Origin: Cladocopium goreaui
Taxonomy: Eukaryota > Sar > Dinophyceae > Suessiales > Symbiodiniaceae
Assembly: GCA_947184155.2 (NCBI GenBank)
Contig: CAMXCT020001136.1
Location: 279,501-343,500, forward strand
Reading direction: 5' to 3'
DNA: 64,000 nucleotides
The notes below the pieces were generated by a model, which searched no databases, was not told the DNA's origin, and was given only the letters and a program-made list of their open reading frames with translations. Of this stretch, positions 45,758 to 57,300 are shown one piece after another (position 1 is the stretch's first letter; every line of letters starts with the position of its first letter). The translations under genes were made by a program, and so were the position numbers.

Positions 45758-48700
45758 TTGGCAATAAATCCAGCAACTCGGTGTCTTTGGGGTCATCTTT
45801 CCACCTGGCCGGAAATGTCACTGAGAAAATGGGGACGATGGGAACAGCTGAACTTTGCCTCAATTGTTTGTTGCAGTTCTATAGAAATTGCTGGTACTGG
45901 GAATCGTCGCCTCCAATGGTATGGTCATTTTGAAGATCTGTTGAATTAGCAGAGAATAATGAAAGCTGAAGTTTTAGACCATGGCATGGGATTTTGAGAT
46001 GTCGAAGATTTTTGCACGGCGGTGTCTTCGTCAAATGGCAACTGGAACATCTGCAAATCTACTATGAGTTGATCATATATTATCATAATATTATAATATA
46101 TATATATATTGATCATATATATCTACTGGAACTATATATAATATATGATATTATGATTATATGATTATAATTATTGTTATAAGATGATTCATATATTGTT
46201 TATATATAATATATAATATTGACGTGAGTTGATCATCTTGAGTCTCCTGGGATCCGAAACTTGAAAAAAACCGAGCATCCGGCGTTTGTATTGGGATAGC
46301 GTTGTGGGGTTGGAGTGCATAACAGATCGGCCTGGCACCGAAGCGACTTGAAGCGACGAATTTTGGGGATAATCACATCCAAAAAAACATGTTTATTATG
46401 GATTATTATTCTGAAATCATGGATTATCATGGATTATGGATTATTATGGATTGTGGATTATTATTATGGATTATTATTGTGTATTTATCAATTATTATTG
46501 TGTATTTATGGATTATTAATGATTATTAATGATTATAATTTATATATATATATTGTGTATTAAGATGTATTCAGGCTTTGTCATCCATGAAATCAAACTC
46601 TGGTGCCAGTTTCTCGATCCTCTGGCCGTCAAACCTGGCGTCTTGTGACCCACCCCCCGCTGGGCCAAGGGGCATGTTGTCGATGATGATCACCTCAGGT
46701 GAAATGGACAGCTGCGATTCTGCGAAATGATCTCCCATCTGTTTTAAATCCTATCTATCAATGAATCAATATCCATCTACTATCAATATTATATAACTTA
46801 TATATAATATGTATATATAGTTATATCAATGTTATATCATGATATAAACTTATATATACTCTACTAATCTCTATTACTATATACATTTGATGACATTTCT
46901 ATATTAAATATTTGTCTACGCCACCAGGCAAGTCGCAGTGTCACTGAGGCAACTCACATGGTTCAGATCCCGACCCAGCCGGGACAGGTCCTGGAGCAGC
47001 TCTGGTTATGTCAACATAGCTATTGAAAATCACCATTTTTCATGGGAAAATCCACTATTTCTATGGTCATGTTCAATAGCTACGTTAAATTACCAGATTG
47101 GTTTTTTATGTGTTGTTTGTTTTGTTTTTCCGGTGAAATATGAATCATTGCAATATAGTAATACATTTTTAGATACCTGAACCATACCTCATTGCCCCAT
47201 GTTGGCAGAAGCCAATCTTGACCTGCCTATCCAATCCCACACGCAAATCGCAAAATGATATGTAGTGGCTGCCAGTCTGCACGGATGTTCACAGCGTGTC
47301 CTTGACATAGCCCTCCCGATATCTTGTACAAGCTTCTCGAAAAAGCCTGGCAGTTAAACTTGCAGCATGGCGTTCCTGATAAACAAATACAAACAGTAGC
47401 CCCTGCGAATGGCTTCGCAGCAGGAGCAGATCGGATCAAGAATCAAGCCTCATGTGACTGTTCCAAGAAGTCTGCTCACAAGCACCATGCATGCCATATG
47501 GCCTCACAAAGGGAACACATGAAACTGGCCCCTTTACGGCTTCAACAGACGACCCTTGATCCCTTGGGCCAGGCCGCCAGGCCTGTGTTGTACCCAGCCG
47601 CTGTTGTCCAGAACGTCCAGAAGAGTATTCTGAGCTGCTGATGGGATCTGATGGGCACCATGGACCATCTCCCCAAAAAATCAGACGATTTCACGGGATG
47701 GACACCCAATTTGGATCAATTTGGGGTTTGTAGTTTTTTTGAGCCGTAGACATTCCGGGAAAAAAAACACACAAAAACTGCCGCATGTTCTACTGGTGTT
47801 CGGGCAGTGTATTTCTTGATGACCAACTGGGCGGTGCTTTATGGTGTTTTGGTTGCCGACAAGCGACGAATGATGGTCTCCCTAAAAATCATCTAAGCTG
47901 CATGCTCTGATGATCTCTGATGAACATGTTCAACAAACCAAGAATGAGCAGAATATTGGCGGACAATGTCCAACATGTTCATACATTTTCCAACCAATTC
48001 TACTACTGGTGTTCGATAAGCGGCTTTGAAGGACTTGGATCCCCGACAGCATACAAGGCAGTCGAAGCAGTAAAGATCGCCACCTGCGGGTCGCTGACAG
48101 CACTGACAGGATTGAGGTCACAACATGTCACAACGAATTCAAATCAATGGTTGACTGTTGGTTCACATTATAAAACACCAAATTATCCTATATATGGGTT
48201 GCTGGTAGCATATCTCTTTATACATCATTATACTACATTGGTTCCATGGTTACACGTGTTTTTCTTGAGAGAGCGCTTCCTCTGCAAGTGTCTTGCGAGC
48301 GCTGGCCACTGGATAGGGCCCTTGAGGACCCAAAGACTGCGAGCTAAGGCCAACTTACCTTTGTGCTGCCTGAATCTGGACAACAATTCTACAACAAGAA
48401 AACCCAGCTAAACGTAAACTGAACCATCTCTTCACCTTCTCAGCTGGCATGAGCTCATCCATGTCCTTCTTCAACTCCATGGGGGAGCACGGACAGGCAC
48501 ACAGTTGCGCACTGGAAATTTCACTCACTTGCGCACTGAGTGACATAGATTTCACTCACTTGCACACTGACACGGCTAGCAATCAGCCAACTGCCTGGGA
48601 AATTACACTCATATCCATCAACATGCGCATCTGGGGTGGGGTGATGTGGGGAGCGGTGGGGTGGGATGTTTAACGTCCTTTCACATGCGCACCAGAATGG

Positions 48701-51243
48701 GGAGGTTCACTGACACGTGCACAGGATAATGACGTTCGGTCACAATGACTTGCACCCACATTGCCATACAAGAGTAATGTAAGAAGAAGAAAGTGTCACG
48801 CCTGCCACGTACAAGCAAGGCAGCAAGTTCATGCAACGCGTGCCGGTTTCGGCAAACGGCGCAACGCAGGTCAGAGACAATCCCCCGCCTTCACTCCCAC
48901 TCTTTCCTCACATGCAAAGCAACGCACCTGCCACGCAATATTGATCTGTCTTACTTCATGTCTTTGCTCAAAGCAAATCCAGTGCACAAGCGAGGGATAA
49001 ATCCAGTGCACAAGCGAGGGAAAAATCCATTGCACAAGCGAGTGCTCGGGGAGCACCATGCCCAAACTGGTCCATGGTGGTGGCATTGGGCAAGGAAGAA
49101 ATGCGCAGATTGATCATCAAACTCTGCTGCTCATCTCCTTGTTCGTGTAGCCAGTGTGTCTGGTTTGTTGGAAGTTTGGCAAAAGCAAGGGCCCAAGAGC
49201 CCAAGAGCCAGCGTAGCAACAGTCCAGAACGATGGTCAATGTCCCAGTGGGTCTGGCATCCTTGATGATTTCGCCTCCAGAACTATGTCCAGAGAAATAG
49301 AAGAGCCTGCTGTTTCAACCCTGTTCCTGCAGTTTTTGCCTTGAGTTTCCAGAAGGACCGTCGCAAAAACTGGGGTCTGAAACGTTTGCCCCGTGGTTCT
49401 TGAAGTACCGCTGCGCAAAAACCAAGTCAACAAACATGCCTTCGTGAACTGGTCTCAAGCAAGAATTCCTCCACATCTTTTGGCAGGCTCAAGTTGGCCA
49501 AAAGGTGCAGGGATGTGCAGGGTTATGGCGCAGATTTTCGTGTGCACCTTGGAGTGTGGTCCAAAGCAGCTCAAAAAAAATCCTGTGAGTTGTGCCGCAG
49601 GGCCAGTGCAACTTGCAACCTGATAGTAGTTCTTTGACAGATCACGGCTTCAGCCACTTCAGCAATTGTAGCCAAGATTCTATAATTACGTAGCTCTGCC
49701 TTGTAAATTGCCACATTCAGGCTTAGCAAGGCACAGCTTAGTACTTTGGCTAGCTTCCCAACTGCCTTAAGCCACAGGAGCCGGATATTCAAGCTAGGTT
49801 GGAGGCAAGAAAACTGAGCCAGAATGGCTACACTTTGGCTACATCACTGTGCGCCTCATAGAGCTGAGAAACCGTGGCCATGAAGTGTTCCAGGCCCGGC
49901 CGTTTCCGAACATAGACCTGGTGTCTGGCATCCGCCGGGGCTGCCAGGGGATGTTGCGGAGAAAGCTGTTTTAAAAAAAATATCCAAGGACGTCAAAAAA
50001 AAACCTTGGGGATAATCATGCCAGAGGGAAAACATGAGATCTTTGAATCAACAAAATCCACTAATCATTACATCCCTGCTTAATGGCGGTTGCAAAAGAG
50101 ACGTCGGATCATTGGCCTTGTGCTCGTCGCTGCCCAACATTACGCTAAGCACCTTGAGTTGTGGGGCTGAACAGTGGTGTTTCACACGGTGGAGGGCTGT
50201 AATGGATATTCATTCCATAAGGAAATCTACAGGACAACCCGGCTGTCAAATACATTGGCTTCCTGCAGATTACACATATCCCTTAAACAAATACAAACCA
50301 CTATTGTGTATTTGATGGGATGGCAAACCTTGGTATTGCAAATACAATACCACTTAAACAACCTTTGTATGTGCAATATACCACTTAATCAAATCTATTT
50401 GCAATCCCTTCAATCAAGTATGGGATGGCAAACCTTGGTATTGAACCACTATATAAACAGGTCAGACTTGATGGAACCTACGAGGGTTGGATCCTGGTGG
50501 GACCAATCACGCTTGGCACAGCCCCGGGTCAGGCCACCAGATCCACCAGATCGACCAGTCCCATCCACTGGGGAACCACAACGAGATCGCAAGTCACTTC
50601 AGTGAAAGAGCTATGTACCTGCGAAAGCTGGTGATATCTGGTGATTGAACCCGCACCACTTTGGAGAAGCATCTCCAAAGGCTCGCCAATGGCTCCCAAA
50701 ATTGAGTGCGCCCCCCAGAAAAAAACAGGCGTTGGAGGAGCCCAAGATATCACACGCCAACAGCAGCTCGCCGCCAGCTTAGCTTAGCAGCTTGGCTCAC
50801 CAGAGTTTCATCGAGATCTAAGACTAAAGTCTTGTATCCTTCAAACCTTGGCTCCTCGCGGATGTGACCCGCGACGTTTGATGGGCAATCCACAGGTATC
50901 AGTAGACAGCAGTATAGTACTATGCCATATCATTCCATATATCAAAGATGATCAAAGGATATCAAAGGGAGATTCTGATGAGCTTTGGCTACAAAAGTGA
51001 TAGGCCAAAAAAACTGACACGGGGCCGCTGTTGCAGGCGCTGGGACAACGTGAGAGCGTGAGAGATCTGCAATCATCGCAACATCATTTATATGTCAACA
51101 TCTGCGAAACCCATATCATTTCGACTCGAGGCTCGGCTCCAGCAGACTCCATCACTCACAACTCTGTTTTTTTGAAGAATCTCCAGGTCCTTTGGAGGCA
51201 AGAGAGGCTTATTATTGCCACTGACTCTTGGATTCTTCGCCAC
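45758..51243 (-). CDS. SCP/FCP1-type CTD phosphatase (HAD superfamily, NIF domain)
   Basis: Protein phosphatase of the class that dephosphorylates the RNA polymerase II C-terminal repeat. Exons in transcript order: 51243-51160, about 50880-50801, 50618-50556, 49917-49855, 48083-48048, 47629-47583, 47346-47301, 46990-46958, 46693-46674, 46331-46272, 45804-45758. From 50801 onward every join keeps phase. The protein shows KTLVLDLDETL (catalytic DxDxT), VHSSF, VYVRKRPGLEHFMATVSQLY, VAIFTAS, GWVQHRLFREAC, YVKDLSRLGRDLNHVIIIDN, LQPHNAIPI and DTELLDLLP, which is the whole family signature in order. DN is followed by Met-Pro where Ser-Pro is usual. Donors include GT, GC (49855, 47583, 46674, 45758) and GA (47301). 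The first exon and the end of the gene are unresolved; upstream Ser-rich islands near 52.05 kb may belong. Confidence 0.88.
46390..46545. repeat. GGATTATTAT-type degenerate repeat
   Basis: About 150 bp of TGGATTATTATGGATTAT-like units. It lies in the intron between the phosphatase exons ending 46674 and starting 46331. No coding signal. Confidence 0.7.
46999..47098. mobile_element. TA-flanked foldback element, copy 3 (ends worn)
   Basis: CTCTGGTTATGTCAACATAGC at the left and a partly complementary right end, with the conserved core GAAAATCACCATTTTTCATG. It sits in a phosphatase intron, 8 bases upstream of the CTCCAG acceptor of the exon starting at 46990. Confidence 0.75.
48084..49854. other. 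Long phosphatase intron with unassigned islands
   Basis: Between the exons ending 49855 and starting 48083. It holds minus islands at about 48484-48440 (MELKKDMDELMPAEK before GTGAAG), 49430-49320 (GMFVDLVFAQRYFKNHG) and 49770-49640 (SLNVAIYKAELRNYRILAT), which look like fragments of other coding sequence, probably from a decayed element. Confidence 0.4.
48976..49042. repeat. 22-bp tandem repeat, three copies
   Basis: Unit AATCCAGTGCACAAGCGAGG with small changes. It lies inside the phosphatase intron. Confidence 0.8.
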
Positions 51244-51574
51244 CTGAGGCTGGGCGTGATCTTCATGGGGGAAAACCACCTTTTTCAAGGTGTACCACTG
51301 GGTCAAATTGGGATCAATTGCCATCCCGAGATATCCTTGACATGGCTGGAAAGTCCCGCAGTTCGCCAGATATTTCCCAGCAAAAACCTCGACATCCCAT
51401 GACTTCCCCATCAGATGATTACTACAATGATGACCAAAACATTGTACATCCCATATAGTCCCATGGAATATCATGATTAACTAGCTCAGATATTTCCTGT
51501 ATTCCTACATTATGAAGTTAACCATCATCCTACCATGAGAAATATGTATCATATCAATATATTCATACATATCG

Positions 51575-51716
51575 GAATATATATATATATTATAATTATA
51601 TATATAATTATATATATATTATATATAATTATATATATATTATATATAATTATATATATATTATATATAATTATATATATATTATATAATTATATATATA
51701 TTATATTATATATATA
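51575..51716. repeat. AT palindromic tract
   Basis: ATATAATTATATATATATT units repeated; each is self-complementary. It directly abuts foldback copy 4. Confidence 0.9.
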
Positions 51717-51821
51717 TACCCTCTGAAATTTTGGCATAACTATGGAAAATGGCCCATGTATAAATGATTTGCCTATTGAACATGGTGATGTTCCATAGCT
51801 ATCATAAATTACCAGAGGGTA
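51717..51821. mobile_element. TA-flanked foldback element, copy 4
   Basis: TACCCTCTG at the left, ACCAGAGGGTA at the right, with inner CATAACTATGGAAAATGG. It is inserted at the edge of an AT tract, consistent with a TA target. Confidence 0.78.
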
Positions 51822-54395
51822 TGTCTTCTCTATCCGGAGATTTCCTAGGTCCCCATGGGTACCCCGAAAATCCAGCGATGGTACCACTACCGGCACCTGT
51901 GTGGCCTTGGAGGATGCTCCATCATCCCCCGCCTCAGGTGGTGACAAGCCACTGTGTCCCCATGACATCATGAAAAAAGCACCGACCAGTCGCACCTGCG
52001 TCACTAGAGCTTGAGCAGGATTCGGCCGGGGAGACGCCTGGCGCCGACGTGACGATAAAGGTCTTTACAATGTATGCATGGATTATACATGTGTATGGAA
52101 TGTAAATGTACATGTACATGCAAATGTACGTGTAAATGTACGTACATGTAAATCCAGTGTATGGGATATATGTACAAGATCGGTTATGATGGATTCTATG
52201 ATGGTTTGAAGATATTTGAAGTACAGTATAGATTCAAGTACGGAATCAAGTATACATCGATTTATGTATAATATGCAATTGCAGCATGCTAAAGCCTGTT
52301 ACACATTGCTTTCTAGTTGTAGATTGGTGGCTTCAACACCAACTTTACAGTGTTAATCAAGCGCCATCATGTCTCAGGTTTTCAATTTTCCGAATAAACA
52401 TCCGTGGAAAAAATGACACATTCCAACCGACCAAGCAGGCAGAGACCTGGATATATGCCTCAAAATTGTGTACTGCCCCCCTTTGAATAGATGTCATGTA
52501 GTTCAGTAAGTGTCAAAAAAATAAATACAATATCATCCTGCCAAAATGGCTAAGGAAATAATGGTAACGACCAAGAAAATGAAGAAGTTTAATGAGTTTA
52601 TATCAATGCTCAAAGACTCAAAGATAATAGTTGAAAACCTGAAAATCATGAGGAAAACATCATTTCCAACATGGAAAACAACTTTTTAATCTATGTGGGT
52701 TTGTTTGAAACATAGGGCACCCTATCATCCAAAATCGGTTGAATCCCGAGGAAAAAACAGCGCCTTGGCCTCCGCCGAGGACGCCGTAGCACCCTTGGAC
52801 CTTGCGATGGCTTGCGATGGCTGATTTTTTCCGCGGTGGAAGCATGAAAATGTGGGAAATGAAGATGTTAATCATGTGAAAAATGGTTATCTAACCAGTC
52901 TAACCATGACCAAAGTGTGTTGTTTAGGGTTCCCAAAATGAGGGACTCCATATTGCTCGCTTTTGGTTGGGAATTCAAAGGTTTAAGGGCAACCCAATCT
53001 TGAGAAACCCCCATCTTGAGCTTGCTGAAGCTGAGTCTGCAAGTGGTGTTGCTGGGGTCTTCCTCATACTCGAGACTTGCACTGTTTTTTCTCTGTCGGT
53101 TGGACAAACCTCTCACAACCACCCACTGCCGGCGGAAGAATGGAGTGTTCACCGTGAGCCATTTGAGCATCCAAGTTACAGTATTTGGGAACCCCAAACA
53201 TCCCATGCGCAAAAAAAGCATCCCCAAGTGGGAACAACTGGGAAACTTGAGGTGTTTCGGTTTCCGACACTGGTGGAAGCTTCGGAACCGCAGAAGCGAC
53301 CGCGGCAACCTGAAGCTGATGGGATCCACTGAAATCCATGGTGGTTTGATGGAATCCATCTGGTTATGACTAACGCTTTGCCATGGAAAGATCCACCATT
53401 TTTAATAGGTGAACCATCTATTTCGATTAGGGCCATCTATACCATGGCGAACTGTTAAATAACCAGAGGGTATCACTGATATCATTGGAGCTACAAAATT
53501 GCTTGACGAAGCCATGAATGATAAGAATCCGTCTTATCTACCTTTTGTGAAAAAAATGCTCCTGTTTCCAACGATTTATCAAATACATCCCAAATATGTC
53601 AATATGGGTATGGATCAATACCTATTAATACCATTTTTAGTGGGATGAACATCCATAAATCCCAGCTATTTTGAGGTTCACCAGGGGTACTATTGGTTTT
53701 GACACACTGCCATATGTCCAAAATAGTTTCTTATTCATCATTACACCTTAGTGACTTAGTGTCTATTCAATATTGGAAGATCTACTCCCCCCCAGGTAAA
53801 AAAACAAATCGCAGCCGCCTCGGATGGTTCCTGGCACGGAACTACGGGTCGAATGCCACAAACCCCAACTGGGGAGAGTTTGTGATTGGGCTTGCCTTAT
53901 CTGCAATATAGAACTAGATACGGATTTCCCAAATAATGTGCCAAATATTTCCCAAAACTCTCTGAAGTCTGAAGGGGGATCATGCTGGATCATGGGTATG
54001 GAAGTACACCCTATTGGGAATTCTCCAGATTGTAATGGATGGTAATGGGTTCCCCTACACTTTATCATATTTATCATCAAGCAACAAAAAAATGGTTTTT
54101 GACACTGCTCAGATGTTAACAGGAGAGAAAACTGAAAAAAATTGCCATGACTCCAGATCTGCTGATGGCGCAACTGCTAACCCAGCTGATGGAAACACGT
54201 CAATGCTTGGTGGATTTACAGGCCCAGTTCCCGGATGTTCAATCCACTTTTGACTCCGCAACATTCCGCAACCATAAATTTACCAATGAGGGTTTCCTTC
54301 AATGGGGGTATTACTCTAAAATGGATGGTTTATAGTGGAAAATCCATCTATAAATGGATATGGAAATTTTGGGGGATACCCATCCCAGGTGTCAC
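51822..54395. other. Region between the phosphatase and the EF-hand gene, unresolved islands
   Basis: Minus islands with acceptor and donor borders: about 52060-52010 (SAPGVSPAESCSSSSDA, then GTGCGA), 51940-51900 (AGDDGASSKATQ, then GTGCCG), 53320-53250 (VAAVASAVPKLPPVSETETP) and 52822 (an ATG opening MLPPRKKSAIASHRK before GTCCAA). Plus 54147 opens MTPDLLMAQLLTQLMETRQC. None was chained into a gene. The Ser/Pro-rich ones would suit the disordered N terminus of the phosphatase. A foldback element lies at 53358-53472. Confidence 0.4.
53358..53472. mobile_element. TA-flanked foldback element, copy 5 (left end worn)
   Basis: CTGGTTATGACTAACG at the left, AATAACCAGAGGGTA at the right, with inner CCATGGAAAGATCCACC and a partial complement. 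The most diverged copy. Confidence 0.65.
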
Positions 54396-57300
54396 CTTTG
54401 GCCGTGGGCTTCCTTGGCTTCCCTGGCTTGTTGGAGGCCTGATGATTTTTTCAGCAAGGTCATCTGTTTTTTTGCAAGTAGAACACAAATTGGTTTTCTT
54501 GGAATGCTTTGGGGATATGTTTGAAATTGGTTGAATGGGTTGTTAAAGTTATACAAGTGATGTTTTTTTCGGATGGCGCTGGATGTTTCCTTGGATGTTG
54601 TGGATGATTGTTTTGTGGCCACCCTCACTTCAGTTGAACCCTGAGGAACCAACGAGATTCGATCCTCAGTTGTGACACAACTTATGACCATGGGTTTGTC
54701 TGAGAATAGGGGATTTACTGGAAAAAATAGGGCAAAGAGTAGGGAAGTATTGGAATATTGGAACATATTGGAACACAGGGATTCTTATGAAAAACTATTA
54801 GTTAGCTGATGGAGGTTTCCCCGCCGATGGCCACTAAAAACAGGGAAAAAGATGATAATCCTTTGTACGGGGGCACCGAAACCAAGTTGCACAATAGAGG
54901 ACAAAAATATCGGCGAGTTTTCAGGCAGCTGCAGGACAACTTGTTCAAGTCCACCTAATCAATCTATCGATCCATCCATCCAACCATCCATCCATCCAAA
55001 TACATTTACATCTTGCAGATAATTATGGGTACAGACTGTTTGGGGGTCATGTATGTGTGTGTGTATACAAGTATTATGATATACATATTTATATATTTAT
55101 ATATATATATAATATATATATAATTATGTATAAATATATATATATACATACACATCATATACATCGTATAATATATATATAGTCATTTATTTATTATTTC
55201 ATTTATTTATTTACTTATTAATGTATCCATATATGTATCTATTTATTTATCTATTTGTTTATATAATATGATGTACTGATGAGATAGGACTTAGGTATCC
55301 CAGTGACACTGGATTTGCCCGGCGTTTTTTTTTGAGTTCAGCATCCAAGCGGTCGGGAAGGACGGACATGTCATTGGACTCGTCCTGGCACGGCGGATAT
55401 GAATGGAACATATGAGGGGTAGATCATGATACCTATATATTAAAAGATATATATATATATACATATATGGATATAATGATACCTATATAATGATGGATAT
55501 ATAATGATAGATATCTTAGATATAGATTGTTTTAATAATACTGAGATACATTATATTGATAAATCTAAATGGATACACATATAATAGGATGTGAATGTTC
55601 TGGAATCGTTCAATGGGATTTTGAACAATCATACATTAATAGTTCACAAATGTACATGCAAAACCCCGTTGAAATAATGATATATACCCTCTGGTAAACT
55701 AACATAACTATGGAAAATCACCATTTTAATGGGAAAACTCACTATAAATGGCAATGTTCAATAGCTATGTTAGTTTACCAGAGGGTAAATCCTCCACAAC
55801 TACCTAGAAAACAACTGAAAACAACTAGAAACAACAGGTAGTCGATCCATTTCACCCTTCGTGAAACCAGGGCTCCTCTTCCCGCTGCTTGCTGTAGAAG
55901 CAGCACCTCAAATCCACAAGATATGGGGGGATTGAAGCGACTGAACCGACATATAGGGAGTTCAACAACACATATCACATTTAGCTATTATAGGCTATAC
56001 GATATTATAGGAAATTATAGGTTACCCTCTGGTAAACTAACATAGCTATTGAAAATGACCATTTATAGTGGTTTTTCCCATTAAAAATGGTGATGTTCCA
56101 TAGCTATGTTAGTTTACCAGAGGTTAAACATGTTTTCACAGAGTCTTTGGTCCGTGTAGATGTGCATCCCACCATTCCAATGCTCCGCTGTTGACCAATC
56201 CATCAAACACGGGATATTCACCGCCAAGCCACCCCAGTTGCAGTCACAGTGAACCGTCCCTAAACATCACCCAACCAAAAGGGGGGATCCTCAAAATAAG
56301 CAAAATTGGAGATGTTACAAAAGGATACAAAAGGGAGGAAAATTGGGGATGTTACTGATGTCAATCAAAGTTGGTGACAAACAGTTACAAACAAAATTGA
56401 CATCAGTTGATTGTGCTCCAACATTTGCGGAACGTTGAATGTAATATAGACTGTAATATGTCCAATATGTCACCATCATTCCACAATCCGCCCTTTTTTT
56501 TCCTGGCAAAGCCGCTGTCAGCTCTTCGCTCTCTGCCTTTGGGCAGCGGCACACATTTCATGCCTGCGGCTATCAGCATGCTATCAGCTAAGTTTCTGAA
56601 TATCTCACAGAGTTGGAAGCCTTGAACATTTGAAATCAGTTGAACAGATTTCAACATATTTCTTCTCTCATTTGGCCCAAAATCTTTGAGATGTAGCCAC
56701 GCCACCGCTTCTTTGGCGGTGTCACCGGTGTCACAGCACCATGGGATTCACCATTGCCCGGATCGTCCTCCGTTGCTCTTCAACCGCCCTGGCGCCGGTG
56801 ATGTGGGACCAACCAAGGTTTGAGGAACAAATTGCGCAGCTCTGAGCGGTTTCAAGAACTTGGATGTGCCGTGGTGCCAGGAACCCCTTGCTGAAATTGA
56901 ACTTTGCCGGCATTTCAAAAGTTTATGATCACAAAAAAAATGGAAAAGTCCAAGAACAATCGAAATAAAGTTTCGAGATGTTTACTGCAATCGGATCTTA
57001 TATATCGATTACATCCCAAGTCTTTGCTGGTGTTGTCCTCATTGCCCCCGAAATCCAATGGATTGTCATCCATTTTTCCCCTATTGAAATGGCCACTTTA
57101 TGGGCCATATACATCATATACATCATTTACCCTCATTTTCAGAGATACCCAAATCAGTTCAATCCCAAGTCTTGATGGTTAAAACCAAACTACTGTTTTT
57201 TTTTGCCGCCAATGAAACTCTTGATACTTTTGGAGCCTCTTCCAGCTGTCGATCATGAAACTGTGACCTCGGTGAGGATTCCCAAGTCGGCCCCTGTCAC

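Noticed and set aside
46571..46738. A 55-codon minus frame ending EFDFMDDKA as the last exon of the phosphatase
   Set aside because: Splicing at 46674 with a GC donor into 46331 restores the family signature, so the rest of the frame is intron.
47324..47641. 105-codon plus frame
   Set aside because: It lies over two phosphatase exons on the opposite strand and shows no domain.
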